Shown here: positions 1-6,067 of the stretch, piece after piece
How the letters are laid out: each line of letters starts with the position of its first letter
Numbering within the stretch: the first letter of the stretch is position 1
Origin: Flavobacteriaceae bacterium
Lineage (GTDB): Bacteria; Bacteroidota; Bacteroidia; Flavobacteriales; Flavobacteriaceae
DNA: 6,140 nt
Reading direction: 5' to 3'
NCBI GenBank assembly: GCA_008081325.1
Contig: VMCO01000041.1
Span: forward strand, 1-6,140
The notes under the pieces: model-generated
The model's database searches: none
What the model was told of the DNA's origin: nothing
Seen by the model: the letters and a program-made list of their open reading frames with translations, nothing else
Program-made: the position numbers and the translations under genes

Positions 1-232
1 TATTTATTAGAACATCAATTCTTCCTTGATCTTTTATTATTTTTTGTACGCATTCACTTATTGACTCCTCAGAAGTAACATCTAACTTAATCGGTAAGAA
101 TGATAGGTTTTCTAATTTCTTTAAGTCTCTACTTGAGCCATAAACAATGTAGCTGTTATTTTTTCTTAAATATGTAGCAATAGCTTTGCCAATTCCTGAA
201 GATCCGCCTGTTATTAAAATTACCTTTGACAT
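1..232 (-). CDS. SDR family oxidoreductase, N-terminal part (cut by window edge)
   Basis: The 77 visible residues are the start of a classical short-chain dehydrogenase/reductase with a Rossmann fold. The N-terminus runs MSKVILITGG and contains the cofactor-binding motif TGGSSGIG (residues 8-15). An arginine (R35, in SSRD) follows the second strand, which in classical SDRs favours NADP(H) over NAD(H). LDVT (residues 50-53) matches the conserved aspartate that contacts the adenine ring. The window ends inside DVLIN, where the NNAG motif would normally follow, so the catalytic Ser, Tyr and Lys lie outside and the substrate cannot be inferred. The ATG at 232 is chosen because it places the first beta strand directly after the start, as usual for this family. 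There is no Shine-Dalgarno sequence. The gene lies 14 nt downstream of the SRP RNA on the same strand. Confidence 0.93.
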   Translation of the reverse strand, partial: MSKVILITGGSSGIGKAIATYLRKNNSYIVYGSSRDLKKLENLSFLPIKLDVTSEESISECVQKIIKDQGRIDVLIN

Positions 233-246
233 AATGATACAAAAAT

Positions 247-340
247 GGCAAGCTATCTACATCACACTGCTACAACCGAATACCTTTGCTGTGTTCCCAC
301 CCTGGAGGATTAATCAGGAGCTAGTTGTGTAGGACTTGCC
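247..340 (-). ncRNA. ffs: Signal recognition particle RNA (bacterial small, 4.5S type)
   Basis: This RNA binds Ffh and targets nascent membrane and secreted proteins to FtsY and the Sec translocon. Read on the minus strand, it begins GGCAAG and ends CTTGCC, which pair to close one long hairpin. Further in, CTACA pairs with TGTAG and ACAAC with GTTGT. The tip carries the SRP signature: CAGG, then a GGAA tetraloop (297-294) closed by GTG/CAC, followed by ACAGCAAAGG. This corresponds to the symmetric and asymmetric internal loops bound by the Ffh M domain (E. coli has CGGAAG then AGCAGCC). About 94 nt is normal for the Alu-less bacterial form. A short T stretch (ATTTTTG) follows the closing stem and may act as the termination tail. 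The exact ends are inferred from the pairing of the outer stem. Confidence 0.93.
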
Positions 341-344
341 GAAG

Positions 345-352
345 TAAATATA
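345..352 (-). promoter_or_regulatory. Candidate -7 element for the SRP RNA
   Basis: On the minus strand, 352 to 345 reads TATATTTA, one mismatch from the Bacteroidetes -7 consensus TAnnTTTG. It lies four bases before G340, the first base of the RNA's closing stem, which is the right distance for transcription to start there. I see no TTG at the expected -33 spacing, so this rests on the -7 match and its position alone. Confidence 0.4.
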
Positions 353-381
353 CAATTAATTAGATTTAGAGAATAATAATT

Positions 382-414
382 TTTGAGTATGTTTAAAAAT
401 ATAGCTTAAATTTG
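382..414 (+). promoter_or_regulatory. Bacteroidetes-type sigma-A promoter for the cyclotransferase unit
   Basis: A TTTG at 382-385 (-33 element) is followed after 21 bases by TAAATTTG at 407-414, an exact match to TAnnTTTG (-7 element). Spacing and both boxes fit the known Bacteroidetes housekeeping promoter. The predicted transcription start is about 419-421, only a few bases before the ATG at 423, so the mRNA would have almost no leader. It is divergent from the SRP RNA promoter. Confidence 0.62.
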
Positions 415-422
415 AGACAATA

Positions 423-1493
423 ATGAAAATGATTAAAACATATATATTTAGAATATTACCGATTATTATTTTTACTATTATATCGTGTAATGAAGTTGAC
501 TCAAAAATTAATATTTCCGTTTCACACAACATTATAAATGGAAAAATTAAATTAAATGACACCCTTAAAATAAAGATAGATTTTTTAGCAACTAAAAACT
601 TCAATGATAATGATTTATTATTCGATTTAAAGTCAAATAATATCAAATACGAATTAAAACCAATTGATTATGATGAAACAACTAAAGAATATCATTTTCT
701 TCTTGAAAAAATTTCATTAGGTAAAAAAGAATTAATCATAAAACTTAACGATATTAATAAAAGAATAAATTTTACTCTTCTTAACGATAAGGCTCCAAAA
801 ATATATAACTATGAAATAATCAATGAATTTAGCAGAGGTCTAGATTCATACACACAAGGTTTAGAGTTTTACCAGGACACCCTTTATGAAAGTCTTGGTA
901 GATACGGAAAGTCTAAACTGGTAAAAGTCGACTATAAAAATGGAAATAAACTTAAACAATACAAACTGGAATCAAATTATTTTGCTGAAGGAATTACTAT
1001 TTTAAACAATAAAGTTTATCAACTTACATGGAAAGAAAAAGTAGGGTTCGTTTACGACGTTAACACTTTTAAGAAAATTAGAACGTTTGAATACAATAAA
1101 AGTCTTGAAGGCTGGGGAATTTGCAATGATGGGACTAAGTTGTTTAAAAGTGACGGAACTGAAAAAATCTGGAAATTGAATACGGAAAATCAAGAGGAGG
1201 AAGATTATATTGAAATTTATACTAACAAAAACAAGGTAGTTGGTCTAAATGAACTAGAATGGATTGACGGAAAAATTTATGCAAATCGATATTTATTTGA
1301 CGGAATAGCTATTATCAACCCTAAAAATGGAGGTGTCGAAGGTGTTATAAATCTATCATCTCTTAAAAATAAGGTTACTCAGCATGATAAATTAGATGTA
1401 ATAAACGGAATCGCATATAACAAAAAAAGAAATTCAATTTTTGTAACTGGGAAAATGTGGGATAAAATATTTGAAATAAGAATCAAGAAATGA
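423..1493 (+). CDS. Glutaminyl-peptide cyclotransferase, lipoprotein (beta-propeller type)
   Basis: This enzyme would convert N-terminal glutamine of peptides or proteins to pyroglutamate with release of ammonia. It belongs to the plant/Xanthomonas-type five-bladed propeller family (Glu_cyclase_2), not the zinc-dependent animal type. A signal peptide with a basic start and hydrophobic core ends at a lipobox (IISC, Cys22). Residues 23-125 look like a beta-rich accessory domain. The catalytic domain spans about 130-356 and shows the family blocks: YTQGLEF (143-149), YESLGRYG (155-162), FAEGIT (187-192), QLTWKE (200-205), GWGICNDG (230-237), SDGT (243-246), LNELEW (275-280), INGIAY (327-332) and VTGKMW (341-346). 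One variation is ANRY (287-290), where I recall a Trp being common at the last position. The start at 423 fits the promoter; Met3 (429) is an alternative. The stop overlaps the next gene by 4 nt. The natural substrate is unknown. Confidence 0.9.
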   Translation: MKMIKTYIFRILPIIIFTIISCNEVDSKINISVSHNIINGKIKLNDTLKIKIDFLATKNFNDNDLLFDLKSNNIKYELKPIDYDETTKEYHFLLEKISLGKKELIIKLNDINKRINFTLLNDKAPKIYNYEIINEFSRGLDSYTQGLEFYQDTLYESLGRYGKSKLVKVDYKNGNKLKQYKLESNYFAEGITILNNKVYQLTWKEKVGFVYDVNTFKKIRTFEYNKSLEGWGICNDGTKLFKSDGTEKIWKLNTENQEEEDYIEIYTNKNKVVGLNELEWIDGKIYANRYLFDGIAIINPKNGGVEGVINLSSLKNKVTQHDKLDVINGIAYNKKRNSIFVTGKMWDKIFEIRIKK

Positions 1494-3085
1494 TTATGAA
1501 AAACTTTTTATTAAAACTAATTTCAATAATATTTGTTTTTTCTCTGTGGAATTCATGTAATAACGACATTGATTTTGAAATTAATGACACATTACTAACG
1601 TTTTCAAAGGATACAGTCTATTTAGATACTATTTTTACAAATATTGGTTCTAGTACGTATAATTTGAAAGTATACAATAATTCAAGTAAAAATATTTTAA
1701 TCCCTGAAATTAAACTTTCTAATGGAGAAGATTCTTTCTATAGACTAAACGTTGATGGTATATACAACCAAGACACCGAACAAGACGGGAGGTTTGAAAA
1801 CATCGAACTTTTAGCTAATGATAGTCTTTACATATTTATTGAAACTACAATTGATATTAATGAAATAAATACCGAGCAAACCTCATTTTTATATGAAGAT
1901 AAAATCGAATTTTTAAATTCAAACAGCACTCAGGAAGTTAATCTTATATCACTTGTTAAAGATGCTGTTTTTATTTACCCTGAAAGATACGAACAAAATC
2001 AACAGTTCATTTACGAAACTCTTGACATTGATTTTGATGGCGATGGAATAAACGAGCAAACAGATATAAGGGGTAGGTATTTAAATGAAGACGAATTAAT
2101 TTTTACAAACGAAAAACCCTATGTTATATACGGATATGCTGCGGTTAATAATAATCAAGAACTGTTAATAGAAAAAGGATCAAGAATACATTTTCATGAA
2201 AACTCTGGTTTAATAATTACTAACGGTGCAAGTATTAAAGCAAACGGAGAATTTAGTCAAAATCAAGAAGAACAAGAAAATCAAATAGTTTTTGAAGGGG
2301 ATAGATTAGAACCTTATTTTGAAAATATTCCAGGTCAGTGGGGTACCATATGGCTTCTTGATGGAAGTATAAATAATGAGTTTAGCTTTTGCACAATTAA
2401 AAATGCTTCTGTGGGAATTTATACCACTGGCGGAGCTAATTTTGACGATTACAAACTAGATTTACACAATGTGCAAATATATAACAGCAGTAATTTCGGA
2501 ATTCTTTCGCTTTCATCTTCTGTTAATGCAGAGAATCTAGTAATAAATAAATCTGGTCAATCATCCTTTGCTGGGACATATGGTGGAAAATATAAATTAA
2601 ATCATTGTACGATATCAAATTATTGGAATTCTGGAATTAGACAATTCCCGTCATTGCTTTTTAATAACTTTCATATTGATTCTGAAGAAAATGAATTTGT
2701 TAATGATTTATTTGAAGTAGACATTTCTAATTCCATAATTTATGGTAATCAAAATATCGAATTTTTAATTGAAAAACTTGGTGATTCAGATCTTAACTAT
2801 AAACTGACCAACACATTATTAAAGTTTAATGATATAAATAACTACTTCGAAAATGATCCAATTTATGAGTTTTCGAATGATCTTATTTATGAAAATATTT
2901 TCAAAAACCTTTCTCCTGGTTTTATTAATGCTCAAGAAAATGATTTAAGAATAAATCAAAATTCAGAAATTATTGGATTGGGTCTACAAGAATATGCTAT
3001 ACAAACCCCATTAGATATTCTTAATAACAACAGAACTATAAATCCAGATCTAGGAGCATATCAGCATATAATTATCCAGGATTAA
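1490..3085 (+). CDS. Right-handed beta-helix lipoprotein, conserved in Bacteroidetes, function unknown
   Basis: A 531-residue predicted lipoprotein. Its signal peptide ends at NSC (Cys23), followed by an acidic stretch (NNDIDFE) that resembles a surface-export signal. Residues 30-160 look like an Ig-like beta domain, containing DTVYLDTIFTNIGSSTYNLK. A calcium-loop-like motif DFDGDGINE lies at 181-189. Residues 205-300 hold the block I recall as most conserved in this family (FTNEKPYVIYGYAA, FEGDRLEP, GQWGTIWL). From about 225 to 430, short strands with repeated N, G, S and I positions (for example CTIKNASVGIYTTGG) suggest a parallel beta helix. The C-terminus has INPDLGAYQ, like the DxGAYE ending seen in choice-of-anchor proteins. 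No catalytic residues are recognised. The ATG at 1490 overlaps the upstream stop (ATGA), indicating translational coupling; Met3 at 1496 is possible. A cell-surface role is inferred, and the substrate or partner is unknown. Confidence 0.85.
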   Translation: MIMKNFLLKLISIIFVFSLWNSCNNDIDFEINDTLLTFSKDTVYLDTIFTNIGSSTYNLKVYNNSSKNILIPEIKLSNGEDSFYRLNVDGIYNQDTEQDGRFENIELLANDSLYIFIETTIDINEINTEQTSFLYEDKIEFLNSNSTQEVNLISLVKDAVFIYPERYEQNQQFIYETLDIDFDGDGINEQTDIRGRYLNEDELIFTNEKPYVIYGYAAVNNNQELLIEKGSRIHFHENSGLIITNGASIKANGEFSQNQEEQENQIVFEGDRLEPYFENIPGQWGTIWLLDGSINNEFSFCTIKNASVGIYTTGGANFDDYKLDLHNVQIYNSSNFGILSLSSSVNAENLVINKSGQSSFAGTYGGKYKLNHCTISNYWNSGIRQFPSLLFNNFHIDSEENEFVNDLFEVDISNSIIYGNQNIEFLIEKLGDSDLNYKLTNTLLKFNDINNYFENDPIYEFSNDLIYENIFKNLSPGFINAQENDLRINQNSEIIGLGLQEYAIQTPLDILNNNRTINPDLGAYQHIIIQD

Positions 3086-4356
3086 CCAACAAATAAGGGT
3101 CTATGGCTCATAAATGCTTTGACTTCAGAAGCTATCTTAGACAATACCGACTCATTATCATTGTTTGTGATCGCTTCATCAATAAAATCAACGATTCTAA
3201 TCATATCTTCCTCCTTTAAACCCCTAGTTGTGACAGCTGCAGTACCAATACGAATACCAGATGTTACAAATGGAGATTTATCATCAAAAGGAACCATATT
3301 TTTATTAACTGTTATTTCAGCTTTTCCTAAAACTGCTTCGGCATCTTTTCCTGTAATATTTTTATTTCTTAAATCAATCAGCATCATATGATTATCGGTA
3401 CCTCCTGAAATAATCTTATAATCTCTCTTTACAAACTCATCAGCCATTACTTTTGAATTTTTCTTTACCTGAAGAATATAATATAAAAACTCATCCGAAA
3501 GTGCTTCTCCAAAAGCAACTGCTTTTGCTGCAATTACATGTTCTAAAGGACCTCCTTGATTTCCAGGAAAAATAGCAGAATCAAGCAATGAAGACATCTT
3601 TCTTAAAGAACCATTTTTGAGTTTTATTCCAAAAGGGTTCTCAAAATCACTACCCATCAAAATTAAACCACCCCTAGGCCCCCTTAATGTCTTGTGTGTA
3701 GTAGTTGTAATAATATGACAGTGAGGTACAGGGTCGTTTAATATACCTTTAGCAATTAATCCAGATGGGTGAGAAATATCAGCAAGTAATAATGCATTTA
3801 CAGAGTCTGCTATTTCTCTAAACCTTTTAAAATCAATATCTCTAGAGTAAGCTGAAGCACCTGCTATTATCATTTTAGGCAGTTCTTTTTTTGCAATTCT
3901 TTCAATCTCATCATAATTTAACATTCCTGTATTTTCATCAACACCGTAGAATACAGGATTATAAAGTTTACCTGAAAAGTTTACACTTGAGCCATGGGTC
4001 AAATGACCACCATGAGATAAATCAAACCCCAATATGGTGTCTCCTGGTTTTAAACAAGCAAAAAATACGGCAGAATTTGCTTGACTACCAGAATGCGGCT
4101 GTACATTTGCCCAACAAGCACCAAACAATTCTTTTGCTCTTTCTATAGCTAGAGACTCAATTTCATCAACAACTTGACAACCTCCATAATATCTTTTTCC
4201 TGGATAACCTTCAGCATATTTATTAGTAAGAATAGATCCTGTAGCCGACATGACCTGATCGCTAGTAAAGTTTTCAGAGGCTATGAGCTCAATACCATCT
4301 ACTTGACGTTTTTTTTCGGCATCAATTAAATCAAAAATCTCCTTATCTTTTTGCAT
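3082..4356 (-). CDS. glyA: Serine hydroxymethyltransferase
   Basis: A cytoplasmic PLP enzyme interconverting serine plus tetrahydrofolate with glycine plus 5,10-methylene-tetrahydrofolate, the main source of one-carbon units. At 424 residues it is full length. The key sites are intact: IASEN (25-29), KYAEGYPGKRYYGG (46-59), SGSQAN (89-94), ADISH (192-196) with the aspartate that contacts the PLP ring nitrogen, TTTTHKTLRGPRGG (217-230) with Lys222 as the Schiff-base lysine, FPGNQGG (263-269), and SGIRIGT (366-372) with Arg369 for the substrate carboxylate. Compared with E. coli GlyA, there are extra residues around 237-255 (NPFGIKLKNG), which I recall as usual in Bacteroidetes. No Shine-Dalgarno sequence precedes the ATG, but a -7 promoter element lies about 23 nt upstream. 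The gene stands alone, and its stop overlaps the convergent lipoprotein stop on a shared TTAA. Confidence 0.98.
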   Translation of the reverse strand: MQKDKEIFDLIDAEKKRQVDGIELIASENFTSDQVMSATGSILTNKYAEGYPGKRYYGGCQVVDEIESLAIERAKELFGACWANVQPHSGSQANSAVFFACLKPGDTILGFDLSHGGHLTHGSSVNFSGKLYNPVFYGVDENTGMLNYDEIERIAKKELPKMIIAGASAYSRDIDFKRFREIADSVNALLLADISHPSGLIAKGILNDPVPHCHIITTTTHKTLRGPRGGLILMGSDFENPFGIKLKNGSLRKMSSLLDSAIFPGNQGGPLEHVIAAKAVAFGEALSDEFLYYILQVKKNSKVMADEFVKRDYKIISGGTDNHMMLIDLRNKNITGKDAEAVLGKAEITVNKNMVPFDDKSPFVTSGIRIGTAAVTTRGLKEEDMIRIVDFIDEAITNNDNESVLSKIASEVKAFMSHRPLFVG

Positions 4357-4366
4357 ATTTGTATTA

Positions 4367-4374
4367 TATATTTG
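4367..4374 (+). promoter_or_regulatory. Candidate -7 element for the lipoprotein-smpB unit
   Basis: TATATTTG at 4367-4374 matches TAnnTTTG exactly on the plus strand. A start near 4380 would give a leader of about 78 nt before the ATG at 4458. The nearest upstream TTTG (4350-4353) is only 13 bases away, shorter than the usual 17-23, so the -33 box is poor. It is the only exact plus-strand match I found in this spacer. Confidence 0.33.
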
Positions 4375-4378
4375 ACAA

Positions 4379-4386
4379 CAAAATTA
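4379..4386 (-). promoter_or_regulatory. Candidate -7 promoter element for glyA
   Basis: On the minus strand, 4386 to 4379 reads TAATTTTG, an exact match to TAnnTTTG. A start near 4373 would give a leader of about 17 nt before the glyA ATG. No clear TTG occupies the -33 position; that region is instead a run of ten T (4405 to 4396), which may act as an upstream A/T tract. The element lies 4 nt from the opposing plus-strand candidate at 4367-4374. Confidence 0.48.
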
Positions 4387-4457
4387 AACAATTGCAAAAA
4401 AAAAATATCAGAATTAATAATATTAATGGAATACTTATTAATAATTAATTAACAGCT

Positions 4458-5615
4458 ATGATCAAACATTTTTCAACACTTTTACTAATCACAATTTTCT
4501 TTGGATGCAGTCCAGTCAAAAAGATAAATGATAATGTCATATCTGGTGAATTTGATAAAGCCATAGATAAAACAATCTCTGAACTTAAAAAGACAAAAAA
4601 TAAAAAGAAAACAATTCAATTTGAATCAATTTTGTTAGATATATATAATCGATCGGTTATTAGTTCAAAAGATTTAATCGAAAGATTAAAAAAAGATGGA
4701 AATCCTGAATATTTTGATGAAATCTATTATGAATACGAAAAGCTAATTAAAAGAGAAAACAAGCTTAAAAACATCTCAAACGAAAGATTAAAATTTAATT
4801 TTGAAAATTATGATTCAGAGCTCATAAATTACAGATACAAAACATCTGATTATTTTTTAAATATTTCTAAAAATCTTATTTCAAATAACAACAAATATGA
4901 TTTCAGAAATGCATATGATTATTTAATGGTTATCGAATCGATAAACCCTAACTATCTTGAAACTAGATCTCTAATTAATTTATGTTTAACAAACGGTTCT
5001 GACAAAATACTATTAAGCATACTTAATGATTCTAAATCTGTAATTCACAAGGAATTTGAAAATGATTTATTAAATATTAATAGTTATGATTTAAATTCAA
5101 CATGGGAAAACTTCTATACAAAAAACAATTTATACAAAGGAAATTATGATTATTTTGTTGATTTATCATTTAAATCATTTGTAATATCTCCTGAGAGAAT
5201 TGTTGAAAAAGAAGAAGTAAGAGAAAAAAATATAATTGACGGTTGGACATACCAGCTAGATTCTGAAGGAAATGTAATTAAAGACAGTTTAGGAAACGAT
5301 GTTAAAATTGATAAAATTGTAACTATATCTGCAAAAACTATTGAGTTTATTCAATCAAAATCCGCTAGAGTTTTAGCAGAAGTTAGATATTTAGACTCAA
5401 AAAAGAATATTATTGATAAATTCCCTCTTGACAGTGAGTTCTGGTTTAAAAATACATATCTGGAGTTTTGGGGAGATGAAAGAGTATTAACAAAAAGAGA
5501 GAGAAAATTATCTAAAAATAGATTTATACCGTTTCCACCAGATGAAATTTTAATTTATAATAATTCTGAAAACATTAAAAGAAAGCTTAAATCCATATTA
5601 AAATCTTTTAAATGA
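4458..5615 (+). CDS. TPR-like lipoprotein of unknown function, upstream of smpB
   Basis: I do not recognise a named family. The 385-residue protein starts with a short signal peptide ending in a lipobox-like IFFGC (Cys17). It is followed by SPVKK, basic rather than acidic, which suggests retention on the periplasmic side of a membrane. Residues 20-65 (NVISGEFDKAIDKTI) and 147-180 (YDFRNAYDYLMVIESINPNY) look like tetratricopeptide-type helix pairs. Residues 66-145 are charged and helical, rich in Lys, Glu and Asn. From about 230 onward the protein appears beta-rich, with GWTYQLDSEGNVIKDSLGN (262-280) resembling a beta hairpin. A basic stretch (KRERKLSK, 346-353) and the short segment FIPFPPDE (356-363) follow near the C-terminus. 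The stop overlaps the smpB start by 4 nt (ATGA), so the two are probably co-translated. The ATG at 4458 is chosen because it directly precedes the signal peptide; there is no Shine-Dalgarno sequence. Confidence 0.85.
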   Translation: MIKHFSTLLLITIFFGCSPVKKINDNVISGEFDKAIDKTISELKKTKNKKKTIQFESILLDIYNRSVISSKDLIERLKKDGNPEYFDEIYYEYEKLIKRENKLKNISNERLKFNFENYDSELINYRYKTSDYFLNISKNLISNNNKYDFRNAYDYLMVIESINPNYLETRSLINLCLTNGSDKILLSILNDSKSVIHKEFENDLLNINSYDLNSTWENFYTKNNLYKGNYDYFVDLSFKSFVISPERIVEKEEVREKNIIDGWTYQLDSEGNVIKDSLGNDVKIDKIVTISAKTIEFIQSKSARVLAEVRYLDSKKNIIDKFPLDSEFWFKNTYLEFWGDERVLTKRERKLSKNRFIPFPPDEILIYNNSENIKRKLKSILKSFK

Positions 5616-6067
5616 AAAAATCGGTTAAAATAATCAATAAAAAAGCAAAATATGAGTACATTTTAAATGACTCATATGTTTCTGGGATTGTTTTGACTGG
5701 ATCAGAAATAAAGTCAATAAGAAATAGCAAAGTTTCTATCAGAGAAAGTTTTTGCAAATTTACTAATGACGAACTTTTCATTATTAATATGAATATTGAG
5801 AAATATGAATTTTCAAATAATGACGCATATAACCCTAAGAGATCACGCAAATTACTGTTAAATAAAAAAGAATTAGAAAAATTAAAAAAATCTGTACAAC
5901 AAAAAGGATCTTCTATAATTCCTTATAAAATTTTTATAAATGAAAAGGGATTAGCAAAATTAGAAATATTTACTGCTATCGGAAAAAAACTCTTCGATAA
6001 AAGAGCATCTATAAAGGATAAAGACAATAAAAGAAATCTAGATAGAATTAAAAAAAATAATATTTAA
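5612..6067 (+). CDS. smpB: SsrA-binding protein SmpB
   Basis: SmpB binds the tRNA-like part of tmRNA and delivers it to stalled ribosomes, so that the incomplete protein is tagged for degradation and the ribosome is released. At 151 residues it has the usual length. Family features in order: NKKAKYEY (9-16), GIVLTGSEIKSIR (25-37) with the conserved glutamate-lysine pair, ELFIINMNIEKYEF (54-67), KRSRKLLLNKKEL (76-88), QQKGSSIIPYKIF (96-108), GKKLFDKR (124-131), and a basic tail ending KKNNI that enters the mRNA channel. Several usually conserved positions differ: Asn61 where HI is typical, YNP (73-75) where HDP is common, and Phe128 where His or Tyr is usual. The start overlaps the upstream lipoprotein stop (ATGA), and the stop shares a TTAA with a convergent frame. 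The tmRNA gene ssrA is not in this window. Confidence 0.97.
   Translation: MKKSVKIINKKAKYEYILNDSYVSGIVLTGSEIKSIRNSKVSIRESFCKFTNDELFIINMNIEKYEFSNNDAYNPKRSRKLLLNKKELEKLKKSVQQKGSSIIPYKIFINEKGLAKLEIFTAIGKKLFDKRASIKDKDNKRNLDRIKKNNI

Noticed and set aside
356..646. Minus-strand 96-codon reading frame over the cyclotransferase start
   Set aside because: It lies mostly antisense to the signal peptide and accessory domain of a well-supported gene and covers its promoter. Its hydrophobic, Ile/Phe-rich product is what A/T-rich antisense DNA gives.
3119..3391. Plus-strand 90-codon frame inside glyA
   Set aside because: It is antisense to the highly conserved C-terminal domain of serine hydroxymethyltransferase, and its Ser/Ile-rich composition is typical of a shadow frame.
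3891..4148. Plus-strand 85-codon frame inside glyA
   Set aside because: Antisense to conserved glyA sequence including the SGSQAN region; the His/Gln-rich product has no recognisable motif.
4396..4405. Run of ten A as a possible plus-strand terminator or slippage site
   Set aside because: No GC-rich hairpin is next to it and it lies outside coding sequence. An upstream A/T tract for the glyA promoter is the simpler reading.
5608..5850. Minus-strand 80-codon frame over smpB
   Set aside because: Fully antisense to the conserved first half of smpB; its apparent membrane-like composition comes from the complement of Lys/Asn codons.
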